From: Myotis daubentonii
Lineage: Eukaryota > Chordata > Mammalia > Chiroptera > Vespertilionidae
Direction of reading: 5' to 3'
DNA: 64,000 bases
NCBI RefSeq assembly: GCF_963259705.1
Contig: NC_081844.1
Coordinates: 106,418,671-106,482,670, forward strand
Shown here piece after piece: positions 22,389-33,815 of the stretch. The notes beneath the pieces were generated by a model. The model ran no database searches and had not been told where the DNA came from. It was given only the letters and a program-made list of their open reading frames with translations. The position numbers and the translations under genes are program-made. The first letter of the stretch is position 1. Every line of letters begins with the position of its first letter.

Positions 22389-22582
22389 CAGTGGTTCTCA
22401 CCCTCGGCTGCACATAGAACCACCTGGGGATCTTTTTAAAATCCTGATTTCCGGGCCTCCTCCTCCGGAAATTCTGTTTCTTTGTGACTCACGCTGTGGC
22501 CTCACCCCATAACAAAGAAACAGAATTTCCGGAGGAGGAGGCCCAGACATCAGGATTTTAAAGCCAAGGTTGAGAACCGCTG
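22389..22582. mobile_element. Old hAT-Charlie-like MITE with long palindromic arms
   Basis: The ends are CAGTGGTTCTCACCCTCGGC and CCAAGGTTGAGAACCGCTG, and the flanks CTGTGGAC and CTGTGGGC (22381-22388, 22583-22590) match at 7 of 8. Inside, 50-nt arms (22436-22485 and 22512-22561) are inverted copies with only two mismatches. Confidence 0.8.
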
Positions 22583-22993
22583 CTGTGGGCGATGACCCTG
22601 GGGAGGGGAGAGGCTGAGCGGAGGGATGCGCTGGGCACCGCAATGGTCCGGGGCAGATGGGGTGGGGGGGTGTCTGCCATCGGGGTGTGGGCCATAGACC
22701 CGGTGCACAGAGGGGGGTGTGTTCCAGGCTGGGGCAACAGAATGTGCTGGTGGCTCGGACGGGGGGGCGACTGGGGGGGGGGAGAAATGGAGGCTGGCCC
22801 TCACCTTCCAGCTGGAGCCGCTGGGGAGCGGGCCGCAGACTTGCGACGAGGAAAGCCTGCGCCTCTGTCTGGGACGCGTCCTGTGGAGGCGTCTGGGAAG
22901 CACTCAGAGGAGGGGCTGCCTCGCGGCGGGAGCCAGGGACACGGCCTTGACATAGGCACAGGCAGGGTGGTCACAGCAGAGGGAGGGCTAGAG

Positions 22994-23139
22994 CAGTGCT
23001 CGGCAAACTGCGGCTCAGCAAACCAAGACTCGCGAGCCACATGCGGCTCTTTGGCCCCTTGAGTGTGGCTCTTCCACAAAATACCAACTTCTGTGCATGG
23101 GCCACGAAGTTTCAATCGCACTGTACGTGGGCGCCCACA
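22994..23139. mobile_element. hAT MITE, truncated at the 3' side
   Basis: It begins CAGTGCTCGGCAAACTGCGG and has GCGAGCCACATGCGGCTCTTTG and CTCTTCCACAAAATACC, a family common in vesper bats. No matching right-hand end is found. Confidence 0.7.
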
Positions 23140-24148
23140 CTGACTTTGTCTCCTTAATTTCATCCAGAATGTGTCCTGGTCCAGCGCCCTGGTCCACGTA
23201 GCCGTCCCCTGCCCTCCGGAGGCTGCACCCCCTCTGACCTCCCTGCTCCCATGCCCCGTCAGGCCACCCCCTGAGAGGCCGTCCTCCTGCCGGTGGGGTT
23301 CTGACCCTGTCACCGCTCCCCTCCAGTAACAAGACGACAAGAATAATATCTGCCGGCACCCCCAGGGCACCCCGAGAGCCCGCACCGTTCCGGAGCAGCA
23401 CTGTGCAGGCTCACTGATTCCTCCCTCACGGAGTCCTTCGGACGAACGGACGCGGCTACCTGTGACCGTCCCAGATACTGAGGCACAGAGCGCTTAAGCA
23501 ACTTGCCCGAGGTCGGCCAGCTGGCAAAAGGCAGAGACAGGGTTCAAACCCAGGCAGCCCGAGGCCAGAGCCCACACTCTCAGCCGAGACACTGTCTTTA
23601 TGCATCAAGGAGATCGGAAGCCTCTCACCCCCACGCAGAAGACCCTGAAAAATCGCTCCTGCCCCGACCCCAGCCCCCCGCCTTTCTCCCACCGCTCTGC
23701 CCCCACCCCTTCCCCCCACCCCTCCCACGCGGCTCAGCTCCGGCCTGCACACGCAGCAGGCTAACTCCCCACTCAGGGCCTCAGCACCTGCTGTTCCTCT
23801 GCCCGGAACTCCCCCCGATGCCCGCCGGCCCTCGTTAAGGCCTAAGGAGGCTCTCAGCTCTGGAACCCTTGCTGACGCGGCCACACCGCGTGCACCCTGA
23901 ACTCCCCCGCACATTGCTGATACGGCTGTCTGTGCATCTGCACAGGTGTGTGAACAGCTCTGTCCTCCTTCCGGGAGACAGCACGTGTGGCCAGAGCAGC
24001 CGTCGTGTGTGTCTTAGTCCCCGGTGGGGAGCACTGCGCTGCGGGAATGTGTGTGAAATGGGTGGATGGCTCGGGAATGGACAAGCCCCTGGCCCAGGGG
24101 AGCCCTCGGGTCCGGAGCCAGGCTCCGCTCCTTCCTCGCCTTGTACGC

Positions 24149-24167
24149 TGACCACCAGAGGGCGCTG
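24149..24167 (+). promoter_or_regulatory. Solitary CTCF-like motif
   Basis: TGACCACCAGAGGGCGCTG fits the CTCF core CCASYAGRKGGCRS at every position. No transposon is recognised around it. Confidence 0.55.
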
Positions 24168-24728
24168 TGACCTGAGAAATCACCCAGAGGACTCAGGTCT
24201 GAGGTTCCCACGCCGCCTGGGGCCTCCCCACTCAGGGGTGAGCCCCGTGAGCTCCCTGACAAGCTCTGTAGGCCACTCGGGACTGAACCCCGGTTTGGCC
24301 CTCTCCCGTGCGGTTTCCCAGCTGTGTGACCGGAGGTCGCTCCGCCTCAGTGTCCCCGTCTGTTACATGGGGTTGTTGAACCAGCCGTGCCTCCCCGTCC
24401 CACAGAACTCCCCGTGAGGGCAAAATCCTCCCTCCTCCGTGGGAACCGGAGCCCGGGAACCTCGGGGAGAAACTACATGTATTTACTCAGAAACGTGCGT
24501 GGAAGAAAACAACCCAGAGAGAGACTTCTGAGCGGGAAAGAAAAACAATTACTGGTCCCTTACTCTCATGTGCCCTTCAACCCTCACCACAACCCTGGGA
24601 GGTAGGTCTTGTTGTCCACCTGCTTGATGGACGAGAAGACTGAGGCGCAGCTGTACCTGGTAGAGCTGGTGACCCCCTCGCCACCCCCTACCTGGTGTCC
24701 CCCTCTGCCCCCACCTCCGGCCTCCGCC

Positions 24729-24810
24729 CCACCAGGGGTTCTCAAAGTGTGTTCCTCAGGGCAGCAGCAGCATGGCCAGAGCACTCGTTAGAAATTCATG
24801 CTCCCCCAAC
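24729..24810. mobile_element. MER5A-like hAT fragment
   Basis: CAGGGGTTCTCAAAGTGTG with TTAGAAATTCATGC resembles the MER5A end and interior. The fragment is short and truncated. Confidence 0.5.
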
Positions 24811-25330
24811 CACAGGCAGGCGGCCCCGGGACCAGGCATCGTCCCACACTGTCTATCTTAGTGATACTCAGGGGTTGCTGGTGAGGGTATAGGCCTCTGA
24901 GATCCTTCAGTGTCCACACCTGGCGAGACCTTGACACTAAACGGAAGAGTCCTATGTGGAGGTTCACCCTGAATGACCCAGAAATGACTGCTTTGTACCA
25001 TCAGCGGCATGGCTGATGGGTACGGCTGGAGAAAGAAGCCATGCTGAAAATTCTAGAAAAGGCCCAGAAATATATCCTCAATACAGCTCATGGTCAGTTA
25101 TTGCTAAAGGTATACAGTACCACTAACTTAAAGGTCCCCGTTTAAGAATTTGGAGAATTTGTGCTTTTCGTTGAAGGAATTATAGGGATAGAAAATGGTT
25201 TCACACACACACACACAAAGAAAAGTAAAAATGAAAAAAAGAAAGAGATGCATGCCCTGAGGTCCCACCCAAACCTCCAAATCGGAGATCCGAGGGTGGA
25301 CCTGGCCATCTGTGTCTCACAGCCCCGGGG

Positions 25331-25560
25331 CATCCTCGCCCTGGCCCGTGTGGCTCAGTGGTTGGAACGTCACCCCCATACACCAGGAGGTGGTGGGTTC
25401 AATTCCTGGTCAGAGCACATACCCAGGTTGTGGGTTCGATCCCTGGTCAGGGTGTTTGGGGGAGGGAGCCTATCGATGTTTCTCATATCAGTGTTTCCCT
25501 CTCCCTCCCCTCTCTCTAAAATCAATGAAAATGTTAAATAAATAAATAAATGAATAAATG
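25331..25560 (+). repeat. Ves SINE, divergent subfamily
   Basis: The head reads CCCTGGCCCGTGTGGCTCAGTGG and the second block ends in GGTCAGGGTGT rather than AGTAGGGGGC. The tail is (AAAT)n plus TGAATAAATG. Confidence 0.85.
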
Positions 25561-28078
25561 AAAACATTCTCAAGCACCATCCAGTGTGACAACGCCTCTG
25601 CACCAGCCCTTCCTCCGGTGTGGGGAGCACCTGCCCTCGGGAAGGGGAGGACGGGGAGGAGGGGAGCAAGGAGCGGCCACTTGGGGGCCCCGCGGGAGAG
25701 GAGCGAGGAGTCCCGGCTGCTCCACGGAGAGGTGGCCCCTGGCTGACATGAGCCCGGGGACGGCAGGGCCCACCCGCTGGACAAGCCCAAAGGGTGGAAG
25801 TCCGATCGCTTCTGTGGCAACTGGGCCCCCAAACACAGGCCTGGGGGCAGCAGAGGCTTGGGGAGCAGAGGTGCTCAGTCTCACCGGGGCGATGGCTGGC
25901 CATGCAGGTGCCCAGGCCCTGCCCCTCCCAGGCTGGGCCCAGGAAGCTGCCATCACACTGGGGAGCCTCAGGCACAGGGGCTTCGGGCAGCCAGACCCCG
26001 GGTGAGCTCCGACTGCCCCCCTGGGCTCTGCGGGCCTTGGAGTCCTCTATATGGGAGGTGGTCAGAAGGAGAAAACGAGGTTGGTTTCTGGAATCAGAAA
26101 TGGCCCGGTGCTCTTAGAACAGGACAGCTGGCTGGGGAGTGGGGCGGCAGGAGAGAAAGGGCCCGGATTTTTGTCTTTGGGAGGCCTGAGCGGGGAGAGA
26201 CATGGCCAGGTTAGCAGGAGCAGGGGCTGAGGTGGGGACCAGACCTTGCCGTGGGGGGGTGGGGAGGGAGTCCGAGGACCAGCTCTGGGCCAGAGCCTCG
26301 GGGCCCAGGTCCCTGCCCACGAGGATTTAACCTGCCTCGGCTGCCTCATCTGTCACAGGAAGGTAAGACGATTGCTCCTAAGAATCGAATGAGAGAACCG
26401 GGTAGAGCTGGAGCGAGTGCTCAGTCATGCTGGCCATTGCTGTTAACCAGTGAGCCGACCCTCGTGGCCGCGTGCGCAGTCGGCGAAGACCCAAAGGGGT
26501 GCCGTGCCTGAGGGCCCTGTGCTGGTGCCTTCGGGACAGTGTGGCCCCGGGGGGCCAGGAAACAGGACCCCCGGCCCTCCGCGGGGGCCAGAGCCAGGCA
26601 GGCGCCGGCGGGGAACTGACGCCTGGATTGGACTCCCACCCCCTGTCCCAGGCCTGGCCCGGACCCACCCGCATGACCAGCTTCCTGTTTGCCATGCCAG
26701 CGTTGGAGGGAGGAAATCGGTGCCCCCGCCCTGGGGCTCGAGGGCAGGAATGTGGACGTGCTGACGTCAAAGCGTGTCCTAGTTCAGGGAAGTCGGGATG
26801 GGAAGGGTTTCCTGCTGCTCAGCCTTTGATCCCAGGCCTGAGCTGGGGCAGAACCAGCCCCTGTGGAGCAAGGCGGCCCAGCGTTCTCTGCTGGACACGG
26901 CAGGGGGCGCATCAGGTCCGACCCCAACACGGCCGTGTGACCCTGGGCAGGTCACCTCCCCTTCCACGCCCCCGTCCCGCATCTGTGGGGATGAGGGCGC
27001 ATCTCCCAGCTCCTTCATTCCTCAGGTACATGTGACAGGACTGAGCCTGCCCGGCTGCAGTGGGCTCCTTTCCTTAACATGCCTGGCGGGGGACCCCGGG
27101 TGGGGCGGGAGGGTGGCGGGGGGAGGCCCTGGAGCCAGCACAGAGGCACGCGGCCTTGCTGGAGGTGGCAGGGGGCGGTTTCCCAGCACCGGCTGTGACT
27201 CAGGCCCTCCTGGCCCAGTGACTGCTTCCCAGACTCCGCGGAGCCACCACACCTGTACCTGCTTCGCAGCCGTGAAGACGCCTTGAGGCACGGCCGGTAT
27301 GAGTCCCCCGGGGTCTGTGGTGCCACCGACCTCACGTCCCCAGGCACTCAGGGCTTTTATGTGTGTGTTCTCACCGGATTCCCAGCGGAGTCTAAAGAGG
27401 TAGGGCCTGTGAATGGTCCCATTTCACAGAAGGGTAAACTGAGGCCCGGAGAGCTGGAGGAAGTTGCTCAAGATCACAGAGCTAGGCCGTGGCAGAGCCA
27501 GGAAGAGAGCGCTGACTCTCTGACACCAGCGGCGCGCTTCCCATTGGAGACACAGCCTGACGTGGCAGAGAGGGCCCTTGACCGCGGCAAGGCCATCATT
27601 CCGGAGCACACACCCAGAAATCTGTCCCGCCCACTCCGCCCACCTGACCTCAGGCCTCCAGAACATGGACCATGGAGACCTGTGTGCAGATCTGCCTTCC
27701 CTTGTCCAGGTCGACCGCCTGGGCCCCTGAGCACCGGGCTCAAGGGCTGGAGTCTCCTCAGCTCCACAACTCCCTGAAGGCCGCGGTCTAGGTCCTCCAC
27801 CCCTGCGCGCCTCGGTTTCCCCGCTGTGATGTGGCGGAGGGCGTGCACACTCAGGTAGCTTGGAGGATGTCTGAGGAGGGCTCGAAGCAAGGCCACGGGA
27901 CAGCACGGGTGCCTGAAAGTCATTGTGAGCAAGCCTTCCTGGGACAGCACCAGGAGTTCCCAAAAGCCCTTCCTTGGCCCTCTACTCTGCCCTCCCGCCT
28001 TCTCCGTCTGACATAGAGTAATCATGTAATAACTCCCGGCTGTTGTTACTGCTGTTACTGTTGGCATTTATTTATCAA

Positions 28079-28296
28079 CTAGAGGCCTGGTGCATGAAAT
28101 TTGTGCACGGGTAGGGTCCCTAGGCCTGGCCGGCGGTCAGGGCCAATTGGGGCCTTCCAGCTGCCAGCCAGGGCCTTCCTTCATTCTGTGCTACCTCCTG
28201 GTGGTCAGTGCACGTCATAGCAAGCAATCGAACCCCTGATCTCCTGGTTGAACTCCCGAGGGGACAGTTTGCATATTAGGCTTTTATATATATAGA
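28079..28296 (-). mobile_element. Non-autonomous Helitron, shortened
   Basis: A reversed copy: CTAGAGGCC plus hairpin at left, TTTTATATATATAGA at right. One CTCF-like arm lies at 28191-28210. It is 218 bp, so internal sequence is missing relative to the other copies. Confidence 0.88.
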
Positions 28297-28350
28297 TGTC
28301 CAGACAACAGGAGGGATTCCTTGGGTGACTGTAAGAGCCCTTTCCCCATA

Positions 28351-28369
28351 TGCCCAGTAGGTGGCAGCA
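28351..28369 (+). promoter_or_regulatory. Solitary CTCF-like motif
   Basis: TGCCCAGTAGGTGGCAGCA fits the CTCF core at every position. It lies 55 nt beyond the Helitron that ends at 28296, outside the element. Confidence 0.5.
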
Positions 28370-28604
28370 GAGGCCCCTTGTAGCGCCCAGGTGAGGGCTC
28401 CTCAATGAAACCTTTCCGGGGCAGGTGAGAAACCAGACTTAGAAGTGAAGGTGCCCCTGAGTTTCCAGGCCCGTGAATCCCATCAGCAGACGCTTCCCGA
28501 GCACCCAACGATGTGTCTGGTCCAGCCGCAGTGGGACTGGGGGAATGCCGGTGACTGCTGGCCAATGGACACCTGGGAAAGAGAAAACTGGCCACTTGGA
28601 AAGA

Positions 28605-29290
28605 AAGCCTGGTTGCAATTCTCTTGGATAACCAACCCCCAGAAGTGGAATTGCTGGATCATATGGGAGTTGCACTTTTTATTTCTTGAGGAGCCTCCAC
28701 ACTGTTTTCCGCCGTGGCTGCCTCGTGTCGCATCCCCACCAACGGTGCCCCAGGGCTCCAGCTTTCCCCTCACGACACTCATCGTCTCTGTTTGTTGTGT
28801 AACCGCATCCTCGTGGGGGTAAGGTTAGATGTGCATTTCCCTGGTCATTGGTGATGTTGGACATCTTTTCATACACCTGTTGGCCGTCTGTGTCTTCTCC
28901 AGAGAAATGTCTCTGACGTGGCAAATCTTCAGCCCGTTTTTAAACCGGGTTATTCATTTTCTTGCCAGTGAGTTGTGGGAGCTCTTTGTATATTTTGGAG
29001 ATACAGCTCTTAGCAGATACATGGTTTGCCAACATTTCCCCCTCCTCTAGGCTGCCTTTTCACCCTGTTCATGGGTCCCTTTGCTGTGCGGGAACCTTTT
29101 AGTTTGATGCTCACACTATTCACAAGAGCCAAATGCGGAAACAACCTAAACGCTCCCAGACAGATGGCTGGACGCAGAGAATGCGGCCCATGCACACAAT
29201 GGAATGTGGTCTGTACTCACACAGGAAATCTTCAAATGCAGCAAGATGGATCAGCCAGACACAGAAGGACAAGCACCCCAAGGCGTGACC
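28605..29290. mobile_element. LINE-1 fragment with internal inversion
   Basis: From 28605 to about 29110 the minus strand reads the end of ORF2 (IKLKGSRTAKGPMNRVKRQP, frame broken) and the following AGCAATTCCACTTCTGGG region. At about 29111 the text switches to plus-strand LINE-1 (CACAAGAGCCAAATGCGG, then ACAATGGAATGTGG). This 5'-inverted layout is the known signature of twin priming. Confidence 0.7.
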
Positions 29291-29660
29291 TAGAGTATCT
29301 TCTGGAAGGGGCAGGAGCAGGTGGGGGCTGGAGGAGGAGGAGGGGCAGTGAAGCGCGTCGAGGCTCTGACTCAGCCAGGCGCTCTGGGCGTCTGAGAAAC
29401 TGGGTGCGAGCCCCATGCGTGGACCCGGCCCTGTACACGGCAGGAAGGACTCGCTGTGGCCAGGGCCGAGCTTCCCCAGGTCCCTGGAGCGGGTGGGGTC
29501 CTGCCCATAGTGCAGATGAAGAAACTGAGGCTCCCAGCACCATCGTGAAAGAGCATGCAGGGCTGGGTGAGGGGACCAGCCAGGGGACCCCAACTTTGCT
29601 TAGTGTGCCCTCTGCCGGGAACGGTCCTAGGTGCTTTCGCTGTAGCGTCTTCACTGTAGG

Positions 29661-30644
29661 GAGTTTTGCCGCACACATTTTTGCCGCATAACTAATTGGC
29701 CATAAGACAATATTTTCCAAAAAGAAGATACAGTAACTGGTTGGCTGTTGGCCGGTTGGCTGGTTTCATTTCTCCATTGATGGGAATCCATCAATGGCAG
29801 ACAGGATGTATTTAAGCTGGTGTAAGTTTGGTTTCATTTCTCCACGTACCAAGTTCTCAGTTACCCCCATTTTTTATTATATTATCTATAAAATCTTGCC
29901 CTAGGTGGTTTGGCTCAGTGGATAGAGCGTCGGCCTGCAGACCAAAGGTGCCAGGTTCGATTCCAGGTCAAGGGCACGTACTTTGGTTGCAGGCTCCTTC
30001 TTGGCCTGGGCCCTAGTCGGGGCGCGTGCAGGAGGCAACCAATCGATGTGTTTCTCTCACATGGATGTTTCTCTCTGTTTTTCTCTCTCTTTCCCACTCT
30101 CTCTAAAAAAATTTAAAAAAATCAATGGAAAAATATCCTTGGGTGAGAATTAACAAAACAAAACAAAAATTTAAGAATATATAAATATAAATCTCTGCCC
30201 TCAGGATGGTGTGCACAGTGAGGAGGAGGTGGGGTGGGAGGGATGGCCTTGAAGTCGTCAGTGTTTCTTCCAGGTCACGATGATTTGCCCGACGGCTGGT
30301 TTCTGGTTTTGAAACCCAATTGGGAGGAGAAATAGAGGCCAAGGGTCTCTTTGAGGGCACAGAGTTGAACGCACATTTCCCGTAGAAGACAAGTGCTCAG
30401 GTATAATCCACAAAATGAAACCAGTTCTTTGCACAGTGTTACCATAAATCCACACTCATTTTCAAATGTATTCATATCGTTTGCATTTTGCAATAAAGTC
30501 TTTTTGATTTTGTTATGGCCTTTTTAATGGCCCTCTTTTATTTTATGTAATTTTATCTTTTTTTTTTTTTGGCATTACTGTTAGTTACATGGCAAAATGT
30601 TCGCAGCAAAAATGCTTGCATCAGAGCTGTTCACGGCAAAGATG
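29661..30644. mobile_element. Diverged DNA element with 15-bp subterminal repeats, family unknown
   Basis: At left, two 15-nt units (29661-29675, 29676-29690: CATTTTTGCCGCATA) are followed by ACTAA. At right, TTAG is followed by four 15-nt units in the opposite orientation (30585-30644, e.g. TTCGCAGCAAAAATG). A Ves SINE (29900-30185) is inserted between. No coding sequence is seen. I do not recognise the superfamily and the outer edges are uncertain. Confidence 0.5.
29900..30185 (+). repeat. Ves SINE with ATCCTTGGGTGAGAAT tail
   Basis: The head is CCCTAGGTGGTTTGGCTCAGTGGATAGAG, a distinct subfamily. The tail contains a decayed form of the ATCCTCGGGTGAGGAT motif followed by AACAAAAC repeats. 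It is inserted inside the DNA element at about 29661-30644. Confidence 0.85.
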
Positions 30645-31260
30645 CCACAGCGACGAGACTGGACACCCTTGGGAACACCTTCCCCATCTTCTTCTTCACC
30701 CCAGCAGTTCCGACAGGGTCTTCAAGATGCAGCTCTGGCCTCGGAAACAGTACAGGCCCCGCCCACCGGCACCCCCGCTGCTGTGGGAGGCCGCCCCACT
30801 CCCCTCTGCTCCAATTACATGCTAAGCCGAGCTCCACCGTCAGAGCGATTACCACAGGTAGTAATTACCTGGTTACTGGTCTGCCTCCCCGACTAGACCC
30901 ACTCGACCGTGCATTCCAGGAGGAAGGCATCGCGACACACTTACCCGGGAGCTGCAGTGCCAGGCACAGCACCTCGCTGGGCCTTGCTGTTGGCGGGAGG
31001 AGGGCAGAGGGAGGGAGACAGGATGCAATGTTTACATCATTTTATTGAAAAGCTGGGGCAGCAAGGAAGCCTGGAGGGGAGGGCCCACACCTCACACCGT
31101 GGTGCTTTGACGAGTTTTGCTAAATCCGCAGAATACTTGTCTTTTCCACTGGCTCACGGAACTCAGTGAGTCTTCAAAGGAAATGTTGCGTCCGCATCCT
31201 GAATGGAAAACCCGATCACTTCCCATCAACAGAAGGTTGTCATAAAAATGGATATCACTA

Positions 31261-31392
31261 GCCCTGACCGGGTGGCTCAGTGGGTTGGAGCATCGTCCCA
31301 TAAGCTGAAAGGTCACAGGTTCAATCCCTGTTCAGGGCCTGTACAGGAGGCAACAGATAGACGTGTCTCTCTCACACTCTCACATCATTGCT

Positions 31393-31439
<47 letters not shown>

Positions 31440-31470
31440 GAAATCGATTTAAAAAACATATTTTTTAAAA
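31261..31470 (+). repeat. Ves SINE
   Basis: The head is GCCCTGACCGGGTGGCTCAGTGG, with a long (CT)n tract at 31397-31439. It is the first of two copies in tandem. Confidence 0.88.
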
Positions 31471-31476
31471 GAAAAG

Positions 31477-31690
31477 GCCCAGCTGGCATGGCTCAGTGGT
31501 TGATGGTCAAACTATGAACCAGGTCATAGTTCCGGTCAGGGCACACGCTTGGATTGCAGGCTCGATCCCCAGTGTGTGGCATGCAGAGGGGGCAGCTGAT
31601 CAATGATTCTCTCATTCTCTCTCATCATTGATGTTTCTCCTTTTCCCTTCCTCTCTGAAATCAATATAAATATAGTTTCTTTAAAAAAGA
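31477..31690 (+). repeat. Ves SINE
   Basis: The second copy of the tandem pair, beginning GGCCCAGCTGGCATGGCTCAG. A small deletion removes the GTTCGATTC box. Confidence 0.88.
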
Positions 31691-32570
31691 AAGAAAGGAG
31701 GGAGACGGGAAGAGAAGAAATGATGAGGGAGAGAAAGCGCTTCCTTACAGAAGAATGCCAGGAAGATGACAGGGAAGCGAGGAATTTATAAAACCCGTTG
31801 ACAACCGTCATAGTGAACACTAATTCATTTGTCACCAGTGGATGCTGGGGAGTCACCCTCCAGGGATGATGGAGTGAGAGAACCCTTTGGCTCCACAGCC
31901 TGCACATTGATTTGGGTAAGACTCACCAGTGGGGAAGGCTTGCTGGGGGTGGGCAGGATTTACACACAGTCTCACAGTGCCAGCCTCCCGGCTACCCACC
32001 GTTCCCCCTTTACAGCAGAGAGATCTGGCTGACACCAGCTCAGCCAAGAGATCACTTGGGGCCGTCTGAGGTCACGTGTCTCCTGCTGTGATGCGCTGAG
32101 GACTCACACGGGGCCATCCCAGCCAAGAATCCAGGACCTGGCTCTGATCGTGAGCAACCGGCCTGGCAGACCCGCCAGAGGATGAGGATGGCCTACAAAG
32201 CGATGGGCCCGTGTTCCGCAGAAAGGTCGAGGTCGTGGGAGACAAAGAGGGCTGAGGAACGAACTGTCCAGATTAAAGGAGAGAATAAAGACAGGACAAC
32301 TGGACCCAGGCCCAATACTGGGCTGGATTCCAGGTGGGAAGAGAAATGGTCTCAAGGGTGATATCGGAACAATTGGCAACGTCTTACAGAATGCATATAT
32401 TCCATAAGTAAGCTGTACCGTAGCAATACGGCATGTAAGGTGATCGTATGAACTGTACATAAGATAATCATGTCACGTCAAATGCAGATTATGATTATGT
32501 GGGGTGGGTACTGAATATTTAGGGGCAAAGAGTCATAATATCTACAATATACTCTCAAAGCGTTAAGCAA

Positions 32571-32655
32571 AGGAAAGAGAAGAAGGGGGAGAGGAAAAGG
32601 GGGAGGGAGGGGGGAGGAAGGAAGAAAGGAAGGAAGGATGGAATGAAGGAAGGAG
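32571..32655 (+). repeat. Purine-rich (GGAA)n tract
   Basis: AGGAAGGAAGG-type words without a pyrimidine for long stretches. Confidence 0.85.
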
Positions 32656-32701
32656 AGGATGGCGATGAGCCATGGGGTAGAGCCAGAGGGAGGATTTAGA
32701 G

Positions 32702-33154
32702 CAGGGGCTCCCAACCTTTCCTTGGCCACGCCCCACCTAAGCATCTGTAAAACCTGGATGCCGCCCTGTGACATGGAATTCTTACTGTTCAAAAAGTGAG
32801 CTGCTATTCGCATGGAGGAAGCCTAAAGGGCCATTCACTTGGTCTAAACAAGCTTCCAAAGAACATGGCATCCGTGAAAGAGAAAAAGAAAAGAACGAAA
32901 GGACAGCTGAAGTACCGAGGAAGACATCACTAAGAAATTGGTTAAAAATAATAATAACAACATGAAGTGATATGGAAAAATAGCAAATAAAGTTTCAAAA
33001 CATATAGTAGAGAGCTGAAATGCATAAATATGTCACAATATGTGTTTATATTCTGTATATGAGGCCCCTAGAGCCATAAGAAATGCTCAATAGTCACTGT
33101 TAACTCACTCGAATTGCCCCCCTGTGGGCCGTGGGCCCACGCTGGGAACCACTG
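32702..33154. mobile_element. hAT-like element, about 450 bp, no coding sequence seen
   Basis: It begins CAGGGGCTCCCAACCTTTCC and ends CACGCTGGGAACCACTG, imperfect inverted ends of hAT type. The 8-bp flanks (ATTTAGAG and GGCTAGAT) no longer match, so the copy is old or the edges are slightly off. Confidence 0.6.
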
Positions 33155-33777
33155 GGCTAGATGTATTTGAAGGGGGGTCCGACTGGGTTTCCTGGGAGTC
33201 GGATGATGGGGGGAGAGGAGGAGCAGAGTCAAGGATGTCCCTGAGGATTTGATCTGAGCCCCTAGAAGAGCAGAGGGGTCCCCTTCTCTGCAGACAGGAA
33301 ACGAAGGCGCAGAGAACCGAGTAACCTGCCCGAGCTCACATAGCCGGCCATTGGCCGAGCGGGATTCGAACCCAGGCCTCTGGCTTTGGACCCTTTGGGC
33401 TCAATCTGCTGTGCTGCTCAGCGAATGTTACTTTGAAAGAAACATTTTGAGAGAAAGAGGTAGAGAGACAGACAGACAGCGCCTGGGTTGGTGTGGAAGG
33501 CGTAGCTGGCGAGCACCCAGGCCTGGGCTCAGTGGGCACCCACGTGCTGGGCCCTGGGAAGGCTGGTGTGCGGAGGCCAGCTTGCCCTGTGGGTGGCATT
33601 GGCCGTGCCAGCCCGGGTGAGCGGCCTGCTTCCTGTTGTGTCCCAGGGACAGCACCTGTGGGTGCCTGGCACCGGCACTCCCTCACCCTGTCCCGCTCAG
33701 GGTGCTGTCACCATGGAGAGGCACCCACAGGCCTCCGCAGTGTTTGGGCAACACGGGCTGGAAGGGCCCCTCCTGTG

Positions 33778-33815
33778 CCCAGGCCCAGGCCCAGGCCCAG
33801 GCCCAGGCCCAGGCA
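33778..33815 (+). repeat. Hexanucleotide repeat (CAGGCC)n, about six copies
   Basis: Perfect short array; the minus strand reads (GGCCTG)n. Confidence 0.9.

Larger units (their letters stand above)
20269..28078. other. Intergenic block B
   Basis: Apart from the listed Ves, Helitron, hAT and MER5A-like elements this is unique GC-rich DNA. MIR-like text occurs near 23480-23560, 24570-24665 and 27400-27530. Open frames of up to about 200 codons (e.g. 22801-23385 and 27474-28067, minus) show no protein family I recognise. One CTCF-like core (ACGGCAGGGGGCGC) lies at about 26897-26910. Confidence 0.6.

Noticed and set aside
29910..29990. tRNA-like sequence with A- and B-box words
   Set aside because: It is the head of a Ves SINE; the cloverleaf is incomplete and a SINE tail follows. 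The same applies to the other Ves heads.
32702..33154. Clean 8-bp target duplication for the 450-bp hAT-like element
   Set aside because: Flanks ATTTAGAG and GGCTAGAT agree at only half the positions, so I report the element with reduced confidence and no duplication.
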